Source: Microbacterium sp. LWO14-1.2 (lineage in GTDB: Bacteria; Actinomycetota; Actinomycetes; Actinomycetales; Microbacteriaceae). From it: DNA of 64,000 bases. The notes below the pieces were generated by a model. The model was not told the DNA's origin. It made no database searches and saw only the letters and a program-made list of their open reading frames with translations. The stretch spans positions 2,852,001 to 2,916,000 of the forward strand of contig NZ_CP151633.1 of the NCBI RefSeq assembly GCF_038397715.1, in the 5' to 3' direction. Made by a program: the position numbers and the translations under genes. Below are positions 55,789 through 64,000 of the stretch, piece by piece (position 1 is the stretch's first letter; the number at the start of each line of letters is the position of its first letter).

Positions 55789-56910
55789 ATGGCCGGGTTC
55801 TCCGACATCGCGGGTGCGGTCGCGGGCGACGCGGGGATCGCGCACTTCGGCGACGCCTTCCGTGAGCAGCGCCGTCTCGCCGCCGGCGATGCGATCGCCC
55901 CGCTCGACGACCGCACGGTGATCGAGGTCGCCGGACCCGAGCGTCTCAGCTGGCTCGACTCGATCACCTCGCAGGCGCTCGGCCGACTGGCCCCCGGCGA
56001 GAGCACCGAGCTTCTCGTCCTCGATCCGCAGGGGCGCGTGGAGCATGCGGCGGGGGTCGTCGACGACGGCGCGTCGACCTGGCTCATCGCCGACGCCGGA
56101 GACGCCGATGCGCTCGCGACCTGGCTGCAGCGCATGAAGTTCCGCACTCAGGCGACGGTCGACGTGCGGCCCGATCTCGCCCTGCTCGGAGTCGTCGACG
56201 GCGGCGCCGCCGCCCAGCGCATCCTGGCTGTCGCGGCCCGTCCCGCCGGCGTCCCGCTGCTGTGGATCGATCCGTGGCAGTCCGTGAGCGCGGGCGGGCA
56301 CCAGTATTCCGAAGTTCCCAGCCACCCGGGTGCGGACCTGGCCTGGCGGGTCGCGATCGTGACGCGTGAGGATGCCGAGGCGCTCGCCGCCTCCCTGCAG
56401 TCGGAGGATGTCGCGGGACTGCTCGCCGCCGAGGCGCTGCGCATCGCCGCCTGGCGACCGCGCTGGTCGGCGGAGGTCGACGAGCGCTCGCTGCCGCACG
56501 AATCCGACTGGCTCCGCACCGCCGTGCACCTCAACAAGGGCTGCTACCGCGGTCAGGAGACCGTGGCGAAGGTGCACAACCTCGGCCACCCTCCGCGACG
56601 ACTCGCTGCCCTGCACCTCGACGGCAGCGACGCCGTGCTGCCTGCCCCGGGCGATCCCGTCTTCGCCGGAGATGACGAGGTCGGGCACATCACCTCCGTC
56701 GCCCGCCACCACGAGGACGGCCCGATCGCCCTCGCGATCCTCTCCCGCCGCGCTCCCGGCGGCGACCTCGTCGTGCGTGCGGAGGGCGGCGACATCGCCG
56801 CCGCGCAGCAGGTCATCGTCCCCGCGGATGCCGGCGCGACCGCCGACATCCCGCGCCTGACGCGTCTGTCGCGGCGCCCCAGCGCCCCGGATCCGCGCAA
56901 CGCCGGCTGA
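55789..56910 (+). CDS. YgfZ/GcvT-family folate-binding protein
   Basis: A 373-aa protein of the YgfZ family, which uses folate to support iron-sulfur cluster assembly or repair. The signature KGCYRGQE (about 247-254) is present, with the GcvT-like N-terminal RLSWLDSITSQAL and C-terminal barrel. ATG 55789 follows the nitrobindin gene by 1 nt. Confidence 0.92.
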   Translation: MAGFSDIAGAVAGDAGIAHFGDAFREQRRLAAGDAIAPLDDRTVIEVAGPERLSWLDSITSQALGRLAPGESTELLVLDPQGRVEHAAGVVDDGASTWLIADAGDADALATWLQRMKFRTQATVDVRPDLALLGVVDGGAAAQRILAVAARPAGVPLLWIDPWQSVSAGGHQYSEVPSHPGADLAWRVAIVTREDAEALAASLQSEDVAGLLAAEALRIAAWRPRWSAEVDERSLPHESDWLRTAVHLNKGCYRGQETVAKVHNLGHPPRRLAALHLDGSDAVLPAPGDPVFAGDDEVGHITSVARHHEDGPIALAILSRRAPGGDLVVRAEGGDIAAAQQVIVPADAGATADIPRLTRLSRRPSAPDPRNAG

Positions 56911-56926
56911 GGCATTCCGTTCCGCG

Positions 56927-56963
56927 GGTCGTTGAGCGGGGAGCGCAGCGACGAGACGAGACG
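56927..56963. repeat. Interspersed REP-like repeat
   Basis: GGTCGTTGAGCGGGGAGCGC and the following AGCGACGAGACG form an imperfect hairpin. I recall closely similar GGTCGTTGAGCG...ACGA elements scattered between genes of Microbacteriaceae. Only one copy is seen in this window. Confidence 0.5.
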
Positions 56964-56971
56964 CGGTGAGA

Positions 56972-57796
56972 TCAGTCGGACGGTGCGACCGCGGCCCACG
57001 GCACCGTGAGCTCGCCGAGCCGCCAGCGCGACCGCCCGCCCTCGACCGGCCACCCCTGGGTGCGCAGCGCGGCCACGGCCGCGAGGAACCGCTGCGTCGC
57101 GCCGAAGGTCGAGAGGGCGGCCGCGCGGTCCCATTCCCGGTCGAGGTCGAGGAGCAGGGCGTGCACGCGTTCGCCGGGGACGTTCCGGTGGATGAGCGCC
57201 TTCGGCAGCCGTTCGGCCACGATGCCCGGGTGCTCGAGCTCCGACAGCCGCAGCGAGATCGTGAACCGGAGCGGCGTGCCGGTCGCATCGACGTCGACCC
57301 AGCTCGCGACCCGTCCGATCTCGTCGCACGTGCCTTCCACGAGCAACCCGGAGGGTGCGAGGCGGAACGCCATCGCGCGCCACGCGTCGGCGACGTCGGC
57401 CTCGTCGTACTGCCGCAGCACGTTCATCGCGCGGATGACGGATGCCGTGCGACCGCCGGGCAACGGCACCTCGAACCCGCCGCGGCCGAACGACACCCCG
57501 AGGTCGGCGGGGAAGGACGTGCGTCCCGCACGCACCTCGGCGAGCTGTGCGTCGGCGGTCGCGACGCGCACCGGGTCGAGTTCGAGGCCGCGCACCTCGG
57601 CATCCGGTCGCACGCGCCGCAGGCGCAGCGCGAGCTCGAACGCCGTGACTCCGCTCGCGCCATAGCCGAGGTCGACCACCAGCGGATCGGTCGCCCGCCG
57701 GAAGGCGGCGCTCGCGGCGATCCAGCGGTCCACGCGCCGCAGGCGGTTCGTCCCGGTGGTGCCCCGGGTCGGCCTGCCGAGGGGAGAGGACGCCAT
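56972..57796 (-). CDS. Class I SAM-dependent methyltransferase-like protein
   Basis: A 274-aa protein with a Rossmann core: VVDLGYGASGV (about 40-50, SAM loop), GLELDPVRV (about 70-78) and IRAMNVLRQYDEADV (about 120-134). The substrate is unknown. It is convergent with YgfZ and divergent from phosphoglycerate mutase. Confidence 0.83.
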   Translation of the reverse strand: MASSPLGRPTRGTTGTNRLRRVDRWIAASAAFRRATDPLVVDLGYGASGVTAFELALRLRRVRPDAEVRGLELDPVRVATADAQLAEVRAGRTSFPADLGVSFGRGGFEVPLPGGRTASVIRAMNVLRQYDEADVADAWRAMAFRLAPSGLLVEGTCDEIGRVASWVDVDATGTPLRFTISLRLSELEHPGIVAERLPKALIHRNVPGERVHALLLDLDREWDRAAALSTFGATQRFLAAVAALRTQGWPVEGGRSRWRLGELTVPWAAVAPSD

Positions 57797-57875
57797 GCTC
57801 CCATCCTCCCAGCCCGGGGGAGAGGCGTCCGACTCCCGCCGTCATCGCGGAGCCCTGCGCCGATAAACTGGCGGC

Positions 57876-58625
57876 ATGACTGCGACGCGTACCCTGATCC
57901 TGCTCCGCCACGGCCGGAGCGAGTGGAACGAACTGAACCTCTTCACCGGCTGGGTGGACGTCCGCCTCAACGAGCAGGGCCGCGAGGAAGCCCGTCGTGG
58001 CGGCGAGCTGCTGGCCGAGTCCGGCATCCTCCCCGACGTGCTGCACACCTCGCTGCTGAGCCGCGCGATCCAGACCGCGAACATCGCGCTCGACGCCGCC
58101 GACAGGCTGTGGATCCCGGTGACCCGCTCCTGGCGTCTCAACGAGCGCCACTACGGCGCTCTGCAGGGCAAGGACAAGGCGCAGACTCTCGAGGAGTTCG
58201 GCCCAGAGCAGTTCCAGCTGTGGCGCCGTTCGTTCGACGTGCCGCCGCCCGTGCTCGACGACGACAGCGAGTTCAGCCAGGTGAACGACCCCCGCTACGC
58301 CGGCATCGACGGCGAGGTGCCCCGCACCGAGTCGCTCAAGCTCGTGATCGACCGCCTGCTGCCCTACTGGGAGAGCGCGATCGTCCCCGACCTCGAGGCG
58401 GGCAAGACGGTGCTCGTCACGGCGCACGGCAACTCGCTGCGCGGTCTCGTGAAGCACCTCGAGGGCATCAGCGACGCCGACATCGCGGAGCTCAACATCC
58501 CCACCGGCATCCCGCTGGTCTACGAGCTCGACGAGAACAACGTGCCCACCGGCCCTGGCCGATACCTCGACCCCGAGGCCGCAGCCGCCGGTGCGGCCGC
58601 GGTCGCCGCGCAGGGCAAGAAGTAA
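57876..58625 (+). CDS. gpmA: 2,3-bisphosphoglycerate-dependent phosphoglycerate mutase
   Basis: Interconverts 3- and 2-phosphoglycerate in glycolysis. The 249-aa protein has [18 protein letters not shown] (catalytic His about 13), the [11 protein letters not shown] loop, and [16 protein letters not shown] with the second His. TAAACT ends 6 nt before the ATG, so the mRNA is likely leaderless. Confidence 0.97.
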   Translation: MTATRTLILLRHGRSEWNELNLFTGWVDVRLNEQGREEARRGGELLAESGILPDVLHTSLLSRAIQTANIALDAADRLWIPVTRSWRLNERHYGALQGKDKAQTLEEFGPEQFQLWRRSFDVPPPVLDDDSEFSQVNDPRYAGIDGEVPRTESLKLVIDRLLPYWESAIVPDLEAGKTVLVTAHGNSLRGLVKHLEGISDADIAELNIPTGIPLVYELDENNVPTGPGRYLDPEAAAAGAAAVAAQGKK

Positions 58626-58643
58626 CCGCGCACGCGGAACGAC

Positions 58644-58680
58644 GAAGGGGGCGGATGCTGCGACAGCATCCGCCCCCTTC
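58644..58680. terminator. Bidirectional terminator
   Basis: GAAGGGGGCGGATGCTG and CAGCATCCGCCCCCTTC, a 17-bp perfect stem with a CGA loop, between gpmA and the convergent phoU. Confidence 0.9.
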
Positions 58681-58691
58681 GTCATGCCGGA

Positions 58692-59390
58692 TCAGGCGTG
58701 CCCGAGCTGCTCCTGCTGCTCGACGGCGAAGGCGATGTCCTCCTCCTGCACCTGCCAGTCGCCGGTCGCGAGGTACACGACCTTCTTGGCGACCGCCACG
58801 GCGTGGTCGGCGAAACGCTCGTGGTAGCGGCTGGCGAGCGTGGCGTCGACGGTGGCGGTGGCCTCGCCCTTCCAGTTGTCGCTGAGCACCTTCTCGAAGA
58901 CGCTGGCGTGCAGCTCGTCGATGTCGTCGTCGGTGTTGCGGATCGTGTCGGCGAGACGGAGATCCTGCGTGCGCAGCAGCTCGGTGAGCGTGCGCGAGAT
59001 CTCGACGTCGAGCTCGCCCATCTTCGTGAACGTGCCCTTCAGGCCGCGCGGGATGGCGCGCTCGGGGAACCGGAGGCGTGCGAGCTGGGCGATGTGCTCG
59101 GACATGTCGCCCATCCGCTCGAGCGACGCGCTCACGCGCAGCGCGAAGACGACGATGCGCAGGTCGCGGGCGACCGGCTGCTGACGGGCGAGGATCTCGA
59201 TGGCCTGCTCGTCGAGCGCGACCGCCAGCTCGTCGATCTTGGCGTCGTCGGCGATCACCTCCTCGGCGAGGGCGACGTCGCTCGTGGCGAAGGCGCGGGT
59301 GGCCTTGTCGATCGAGACCGTGACGAGGTCGGCGATCTCCACGAGGCGGGACTGCAGGTCCTCGAGGGACTGGTGGAAGACTTCGCGCAT
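58692..59390 (-). CDS. phoU: Phosphate-system regulator PhoU
   Basis: A 232-aa all-helical protein with the two PhoU repeats; DISEHIAQLAR (about 98-108) and LASRYHERFADHAVAVAKKV (about 186-205) carry the typical metal-binding and helix residues. PhoU links Pst uptake to the sensor kinase, holding it inactive when phosphate is ample. It is divergent from senX3-regX3 across a 220-nt region with a degenerate PHO box. Confidence 0.94.
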   Translation of the reverse strand: MREVFHQSLEDLQSRLVEIADLVTVSIDKATRAFATSDVALAEEVIADDAKIDELAVALDEQAIEILARQQPVARDLRIVVFALRVSASLERMGDMSEHIAQLARLRFPERAIPRGLKGTFTKMGELDVEISRTLTELLRTQDLRLADTIRNTDDDIDELHASVFEKVLSDNWKGEATATVDATLASRYHERFADHAVAVAKKVVYLATGDWQVQEEDIAFAVEQQEQLGHA

Positions 59391-59509
59391 GGGAGGCGCA
59401 ACCTTTCATTCGGGTCTCGGCTGAGGTGCCAGCGCGAGACGGCTGGGTCGTTCGCGCGTGAGAGAGGACCGCGCTCCCGCACAGGCCCGAAGCGATTGTC
59501 TGCCCCGAA

Positions 59510-59527
59510 GGTTAACGAACGGTGCCC
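59510..59527. promoter_or_regulatory. Degenerate PHO box between phoU and senX3
   Basis: GGGCACC and GTTAACC on the reverse strand, 11 bp apart, differ from GTTCACC at 2 and 1 positions. Confidence 0.4.
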
Positions 59528-59610
59528 AGCACGTGAATAGTAGTTCTCGTGTCGGCTGAGGGGCGGGCGAACCCGCCGATCGGCAGGTGAACGCACTCTA
59601 CGCTGGTGAC

Positions 59611-60828
59611 ATGACCCTGCCGCAGATCGCGCTGTTCGCGCTGTTCGTCGGTGTCGCGATGGGTGTCGGGCTCTCGCTGGTCGTCGCGTGGGCGTACCGC
59701 ACGAGGGCGCGGATCGAGAGCGAGACGTCGCTCGTCGTCCCCGACGGCGTCACCGCGGTGCTGGGCAGCATGGACGACGCGGCCTGCGTCGTCGACACCT
59801 CGGGATTCGTCCTCGCGGCCTCGAAGCCCGCCGCGCGCTTCGGCATCGAGGTCGGGGCGCCCCTGGAGAACCCGGAGCTCAGACAGCTCGTGCGCAGCGT
59901 GCGCGCGGACGGCGCGCCGGCCACCGAGTCGCTGAGGCTCACGCGGGGAGGGCTCAGCCTCGACCCACGACTCGTCTCGGCGCGCGCCAGCGCAATCAGT
60001 CCACGCATGTCGCTGCTCGTGATCCGCGACGTCACGGAGCAGGAGCGCCTCGACCAGATGCGCCGCGACTTCGTCGCGAACACGAGCCACGAGCTGAAGA
60101 CCCCGGTCGGTGCGGTCACGCTCCTCGCCGAGGCGATCGAGTCGGCGTCGGACGACCCCGCCCAGGTGCGGCACTTCGCCAGCCGGATCTCCGCCGAGGC
60201 GGCACGACTGGGCCAGCTCACCGGGCGCATCATGAGCCTGTCCCGCCTCCAAGCCGACGACGCCCTCTCCGATGCGCGGTCGGTGTCGATCGACGAGGTG
60301 CTGGCGTCGGCGATCGAGGCGCACGTCGTGCAGGCCGACTCGGGCGGTGTCGAGATCGCCCGCGGCGGCGACCGGGGCGTGTGGGTGCGCGGCGACTCGC
60401 AGATCCTCATCGAGGCCTTCGGCAACCTCATCGCCAACGCCGTGGCCTACTCGCCGCGGGGATCGCGCGTCGGCGTGGGGGTGAAGGCCGACGGCGAGGT
60501 CGTCGAGGTCGCCGTGTCCGACCAGGGCATCGGCATCGCGGAGGCCGACCGCGAGCGCATCTTCGAGCGCTTCTACCGCGCGGACGAGGCGCGGTCGCGC
60601 CGCACGGGCGGCACGGGCCTCGGGCTGTCGATCGTCAAACATGCGACGCAGCGGCACGGCGGCGAGGTGCTGTTGTGGTCGAGGCCCGGACGGGGATCGA
60701 CCTTCACCATCCGGCTTCCCATGATCGACGCCCCCTCGGGGCTGGATCAGGGCAAGAAGAGCAAGAAGAAGCGCGAGCGCAAGGCCGCGAAGGCCGCAGC
60801 ACGCGTCCGAAACGGAGAGAACGAATGA
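59611..60828 (+). CDS. senX3: Phosphate sensor histidine kinase SenX3/PhoR
   Basis: A 405-aa kinase with one N-terminal membrane segment (about 6-28), a PAS-like region (about 45-140), HisKA with the phospho-accepting His in NTSHELKTPVGA (about 165) and HATPase (NLIANAVAYSPRG, GQGIG-type DQGIGI, GGTGLGLSI). The C-terminal tail is lysine-rich. TACGCT ends 6 nt before ATG 59611. It overlaps regX3 by 4 nt. Confidence 0.95.
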   Translation: MTLPQIALFALFVGVAMGVGLSLVVAWAYRTRARIESETSLVVPDGVTAVLGSMDDAACVVDTSGFVLAASKPAARFGIEVGAPLENPELRQLVRSVRADGAPATESLRLTRGGLSLDPRLVSARASAISPRMSLLVIRDVTEQERLDQMRRDFVANTSHELKTPVGAVTLLAEAIESASDDPAQVRHFASRISAEAARLGQLTGRIMSLSRLQADDALSDARSVSIDEVLASAIEAHVVQADSGGVEIARGGDRGVWVRGDSQILIEAFGNLIANAVAYSPRGSRVGVGVKADGEVVEVAVSDQGIGIAEADRERIFERFYRADEARSRRTGGTGLGLSIVKHATQRHGGEVLLWSRPGRGSTFTIRLPMIDAPSGLDQGKKSKKKRERKAAKAAARVRNGENE

Positions 60829-61508
60829 CCCGCATCCTTCTCGTCGAAGACGAACCCGACCTGGCCGACCCGCTCGCGTACCTGCTGCGCCGTGAGGGCT
60901 ACGAGGTGGAGATCGCCGAAGACGGCCCAGGCGCCCTCACGGCGTTCCGCGAGCGCGGCGCCGACGTCGTGCTGCTCGACCTCATGCTTCCCGGGATGCC
61001 GGGCACCGAGGTGTGTCGGCAGATCCGCTCGACCTCGGCGGTGCCGATCATCATGCTCACGGCCAAGGATTCCGAGGTCGACATCGTGGTGGGGCTCGAG
61101 CTCGGCGCCGACGACTACATCACGAAGCCGTACTCGTCGCGCGAGCTGCTCGCCCGCATGCGTGCGGTGCTGCGCCGCGTCGTGCAGGCCGAGAGCGAGC
61201 TCGACGAGCGCGTGCTCGAGGGCGGGCGCGTGAGTCTCGACATCGATCGGCACACCGTCTCGGTCGCCGGCCAGCAGATCAACATGCCGCTCAAGGAGTT
61301 CGAGCTGCTCGAGGTGCTGATGCGCAACTCCGGCCGGGTGCTGACCCGCGGGCAGCTCATCGACCGCGTGTGGGGCAGCGACTACTTCGGCGACACCAAG
61401 ACGCTCGACGTGCACATCAAGCGCATCCGGTCCCGCATCGAGGAGAACCCGGGCGAGCCCGTCATGCTCGTCACCGTGCGCGGTCTCGGCTATCGCTTCG
61501 AGGGCTGA
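60825..61508 (+). CDS. regX3: Phosphate response regulator RegX3/PhoP
   Basis: A 227-aa OmpR-type regulator. The receiver has VEDEPDL (acidic pair) and phospho-Asp in LLDLMLPGM (about 52), TAKDSE, and Lys in TKPY; the winged helix spans about 130-225 (LKEFELLEVLMRNSGRVLTRGQLI). It should bind the PHO box before pstS. The ATG overlaps senX3 (ATGA). Confidence 0.96.
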   Translation: MTRILLVEDEPDLADPLAYLLRREGYEVEIAEDGPGALTAFRERGADVVLLDLMLPGMPGTEVCRQIRSTSAVPIIMLTAKDSEVDIVVGLELGADDYITKPYSSRELLARMRAVLRRVVQAESELDERVLEGGRVSLDIDRHTVSVAGQQINMPLKEFELLEVLMRNSGRVLTRGQLIDRVWGSDYFGDTKTLDVHIKRIRSRIEENPGEPVMLVTVRGLGYRFEG

Positions 61509-61519
61509 GGCCGGGAACG

Positions 61520-61555
61520 CGAGAGGCCGGCACCCCGCGGGGTGCCGGCCTCTCG
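61520..61555. terminator. Bidirectional terminator
   Basis: A perfect 36-nt palindrome whose arms begin CGAGAGGCCGGCACCC; between convergent regX3 and the lipoprotein gene. Confidence 0.88.
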
Positions 61556-61571
61556 GACGTTCGCGATCGAC

Positions 61572-62108
61572 TCACTCCTCGGGAGCCGGCGCCGCGGTGT
61601 CGCTCGGCGTGGGGGTCGGCGTCGGCGTGCTCTCGGCCGCGTCGGGCACGAGGTCGGCGTAGTAGGGGAGCTTGCCGTCGAGGACGGGCACCTGGGTCTT
61701 CGTGCCGGCGCCGTCTCCGGACTGGAAGTGCATCTCGATGGTCGCGCCCGGCTTGGTGTCGAGGCCGACGATGCGCAGCGGATCCTCGTCCTTCGTGCCG
61801 AAGCTGATCGTCTTGCCCGCGGGCACGGTCACCGTGAGCGGGTCGATGCCGGCGATCGTGATCGTGAGCGTCGCCTTGTCGGAGGTCGGGTTGACGACGG
61901 CTCCGATGAAGTTGCCCACCGTTCCCTCGTCGTTGGCCACGATGAACGCGTTGCGCACGTCGAGCGGGCCGTCGGTGTCGGAGACGTTCACGCCGTCGGA
62001 GGCGGAGTACTGGATCTCCGTCGACTGCGGCGTGATGAAGGTGCAGCCCGTGGCGCCGAGCAGAACGAGGGCGCTGATGGCGGCAGACGCAACAAGGCGC
62101 GATTTCAC
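61572..62108 (-). CDS. Putative lipoprotein with beta-sandwich domain
   Basis: A 178-aa exported protein with lipobox LGATGC (Cys about 22), a beta-rich domain (about 40-150: DVRNAFIVAN, GNFIGAVVNP) and a Thr/Pro-rich tail. No family name is secure; related actinobacterial lipoproteins have no known function. GTG 62108 has AGGAGG 4-5 nt upstream. Confidence 0.82.
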   Translation of the reverse strand: MKSRLVASAAISALVLLGATGCTFITPQSTEIQYSASDGVNVSDTDGPLDVRNAFIVANDEGTVGNFIGAVVNPTSDKATLTITIAGIDPLTVTVPAGKTISFGTKDEDPLRIVGLDTKPGATIEMHFQSGDGAGTKTQVPVLDGKLPYYADLVPDAAESTPTPTPTPSDTAAPAPEE

Positions 62109-62243
62109 GGGTCCTCCTGAGGTCCGACGGGATATCCGCATCCATTCTATGCGTATGCGGAGAGGCCCCCGTGGACCAGGAGGCGCGAACCTTAGCGCAT
62201 ATCCCCTGTGGTATCCTTGAGGTTGCCGAAAGGACACGTTTTT

Positions 62244-62726
62244 ATGCTTTTTGAGGTTGGCGAGACCGTCGTCTATCCGCACCATGGCGCTGCGACCATC
62301 ATCGAGGTCAAGGAGCGCATCATCAAGGGCGAGACGAAGAAGTACCTGAAGCTCAACGTCACCCAGGGGGACCTCATCATCGAGGTGCCCGCTGAGAACG
62401 TCGATCTCGTGGGAGTTCGCGATGTGATCGGCAAGGAGGGTCTCGACCATGTCTTCGAGGTCCTGCGCGCGCCGTTCACGGAGGAGCCGACCAACTGGTC
62501 GCGCCGCTACAAGGCGAACCTCGAGAAGCTCGCTTCGGGTGATGTCATCAAGGTGAGCGAGGTCGTGCGCGACCTGTGGCGCCGTGATCAGGATCGCGGC
62601 CTGTCGGCCGGAGAGAAGCGGATGCTGGCGAAGGCCAGGCAGATCCTCATCTCCGAGCTCGCACTGGCCGAGAAGATCGACGAGGACAAGGCGGGCGCAC
62701 TGCTCGACGAGGTCCTCGCCTCCTGA
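62244..62726 (+). CDS. carD: Transcription regulator CarD
   Basis: A 160-aa CarD/CdnL-family protein: [17 protein letters not shown] (about 3-19) opens the RNA-polymerase-interacting domain, and the C-terminal helical part (about 70-160) has the promoter-contact tryptophan in TNWSRRYK (about 86). CarD stabilises open complexes at rRNA and housekeeping promoters. GAAAGGA precedes the ATG; TATCCT at 62212-62217 is a likely -10. Confidence 0.97.
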   Translation: MLFEVGETVVYPHHGAATIIEVKERIIKGETKKYLKLNVTQGDLIIEVPAENVDLVGVRDVIGKEGLDHVFEVLRAPFTEEPTNWSRRYKANLEKLASGDVIKVSEVVRDLWRRDQDRGLSAGEKRMLAKARQILISELALAEKIDEDKAGALLDEVLAS

Positions 62727-62735
62727 GTGCTCTTC

Positions 62736-62771
62736 GACGGAAGGCGGATGCTTCGGCATCCGCCTTCCGTC
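62736..62771 (+). terminator. Terminator of carD
   Basis: GACGGAAGGCGGATGC, loop TTCG, GCATCCGCCTTCCGTC: a perfect 16-bp stem. Confidence 0.9.
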
Positions 62772-62796
62772 GTTCGGCGCCGGTAACGTGAAGGGC

Positions 62797-64000
62797 GTGA
62801 CCCTGATACCTGTCCCGGACACCGCGATCATCGTCGTGGCCGCCGGCTCCGGCACCCGCCTCGACGGCGGGGCTCCCAAGGCGTTCGTCGGGATCGACGC
62901 GCACTCGATCCTGCGCCACGCGCTCGACGGCGTCTTCGCCGCAGCGCCGGCCCAGATCGTGGTCGTCGCACCAGCGGGATTCGAGGGAGACGCCGAGACC
63001 GAGCTGCGCGCGGCCGCAGGAGACCGCTCCGACCTCGGCCGCGTCGTCACGGGAGGCGACACCCGTCAGCAGTCCGTCGCCGCCGGACTCGCGGCGCTGT
63101 GGGGCGACGTGCGCACCGTGCTCGTCCACGACGCGGCCCGCGCCCTGACTCCGCCCGAGGTCATCGACGCGGTGCGGGGCGCCGTCGACGCCGAGACCGG
63201 CATCCTGCCGACGCTCCCGGTCGTCGACACCCTCAAGCGGGTGGACGGGGATGCCGTGGTCGGGCCCATCGATCGCTCCGAGCTCGCCGCGGCGCAGACG
63301 CCGCAGGGCTTCCCGCGCGCGCTCCTCGAACGCGCCTACGAGCGGGCGGTCGCCGACGGCATCGAGTACACCGACGATGCCGCTCTCTTCGCCGCGGCCG
63401 GCCACGGGGTACGGCACATCACCGGATCGGCGCGGGGGTTCAAGATCACCACACCGGCAGACCTGGAGCGGGCCAGACATCTGCTCGCCGAGTCCGCGCC
63501 GTCGGCGTCGGAGCCCGACGCGCAGCGTCCCGTCGCGACCCGTGTCGGCATCGGCACCGACGTCCATGCGTTCGGGGGCGAGGGGGATCTCTGGCTCGCC
63601 GGACTCGAGTGGCAGGGCGAGCAGCCGCTGTCCGGTCACAGCGACGGCGACGCCGTGGCGCACGCCATCGTCGATGCGCTCCTGGGGGCCGCCGGGCTCG
63701 GCGACATCGGAGAGCACTTCGGCACGGCCCATCCCGAGTACGCCGGTGCGCACGCCGCGGTCTTCCTCGCGCGGACGCGCGAACTGCTCGCCGACGCCGG
63801 CTTCGAGATCGGCAACGTCTCGGCGCAGTTCCAGGGAAACCGGCCGCGTTTCAGCGCACGCCGCGTCGAGGCCGAACGGGTGCTCTCGGCCGCTCTCGGC
63901 GGCGCTCCCGTGTCGATCACGGCCACGACCACAGACGGTCTCGGGTTCACGGGACGCGGCGAGGGCATCTCGGTCACGGCGATCGCCCTGATCCACAGCA
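62797..64000 (+). CDS. ispDF: Bifunctional IspD/IspF (runs off window end)
   Basis: The visible 401 codons cover both isoprenoid (MEP pathway) enzymes. IspD (about 1-230) has VVAAGSGTRLDGGAPKAF (CTP site) and VLVHDAARALTP. IspF (from about 250) has GIGTDVHAF (metal Asp and His), LSGHSDGDAVAHAI and TTTDGLGFTGRGEGI. It would make CDP-methylerythritol and then the cyclic diphosphate. GTG 62797 follows TAACGT by 7 nt. Only the last residues are missing. Confidence 0.94.
   Translation, partial: MTLIPVPDTAIIVVAAGSGTRLDGGAPKAFVGIDAHSILRHALDGVFAAAPAQIVVVAPAGFEGDAETELRAAAGDRSDLGRVVTGGDTRQQSVAAGLAALWGDVRTVLVHDAARALTPPEVIDAVRGAVDAETGILPTLPVVDTLKRVDGDAVVGPIDRSELAAAQTPQGFPRALLERAYERAVADGIEYTDDAALFAAAGHGVRHITGSARGFKITTPADLERARHLLAESAPSASEPDAQRPVATRVGIGTDVHAFGGEGDLWLAGLEWQGEQPLSGHSDGDAVAHAIVDALLGAAGLGDIGEHFGTAHPEYAGAHAAVFLARTRELLADAGFEIGNVSAQFQGNRPRFSARRVEAERVLSAALGGAPVSITATTTDGLGFTGRGEGISVTAIALIHS

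Overview
The window is about 70% GC, packed with short overlapping genes and frequent GTG starts, and its gene order is typical of high-GC Gram-positive bacteria. Several blocks keep the order I remember from Mycobacterium tuberculosis: SRP RNA, dnaX, recR, lysC, asd; metallophosphoesterase, ponA-type PBP, DUF4177, RidA, acs; 6C RNA, tadA to TadE, topA, delta-prime subunit; and FAS1 lipoprotein, sigK, rskA. The best guess is a Microbacteriaceae chromosome, Microbacterium or a close relative. It is mostly core genome: I see no prophage, insertion sequence or CRISPR array.

Layout. 1-3.5 kb: DUF58/MoxR pair, SRP RNA, rhomboid protease, lytic-transglycosylase-like protein. 3.5-10.3 kb: pta-ackA, then a disaccharide phosphorolysis pair (HAD phosphoglucomutase and GH65). 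10.2-16.9 kb: a large palindrome, dnaX-recR, a DMT exporter, lysC-asd. 16.9-22.4 kb: mqo-tdk, a lactate regulator with its oxidase, a PMM-like HAD and a VanZ-like protein. 22.5-29 kb: tRNA-Pro, metallophosphoesterase, class A PBP, DUF4177, RidA, acs. 29-32.2 kb: 6C small RNA and a compact Tad pilus locus. 32.3-38.6 kb: topA, tmk, holB, secreted peptidase. 38.6-42.3 kb: tRNA-Thr, nicotinamidase, small proteins, an HNH protein and a tRNA-Lys gene split by a group I intron. 42.3-46.4 kb: FAS1 lipoprotein, sigK-rskA, PabC-like enzyme. 46.4-54.7 kb: a phosphate block on the minus strand (GlnR-like regulator, ppk1, NUDIX/phosphatase, pstSCAB). 54.7-64 kb: small membrane proteins, nitrobindin-like protein, YgfZ, methyltransferase, phosphoglycerate mutase, phoU divergent from senX3-regX3, carD and ispDF, which runs off the end.

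How the genes work together. Phosphate sensing and uptake (phoU, senX3-regX3, pstSCAB, ppk1) are linked by a clear PHO box before pstS. Carbon overflow and respiration are covered by pta-ackA, acs, mqo and the lactate oxidase. The most unusual object is the 292-nt tRNA-Lys(UUU) gene holding a 216-nt group IC3-like intron, with an HNH nuclease-like gene 58 nt downstream. Three window-wide patterns also stand out: an over-represented GGCATCCG/CGGATGCC octamer, TANNNT boxes placed almost always 6 nt before start codons (leaderless mRNAs), and several terminators built around that same octamer core.
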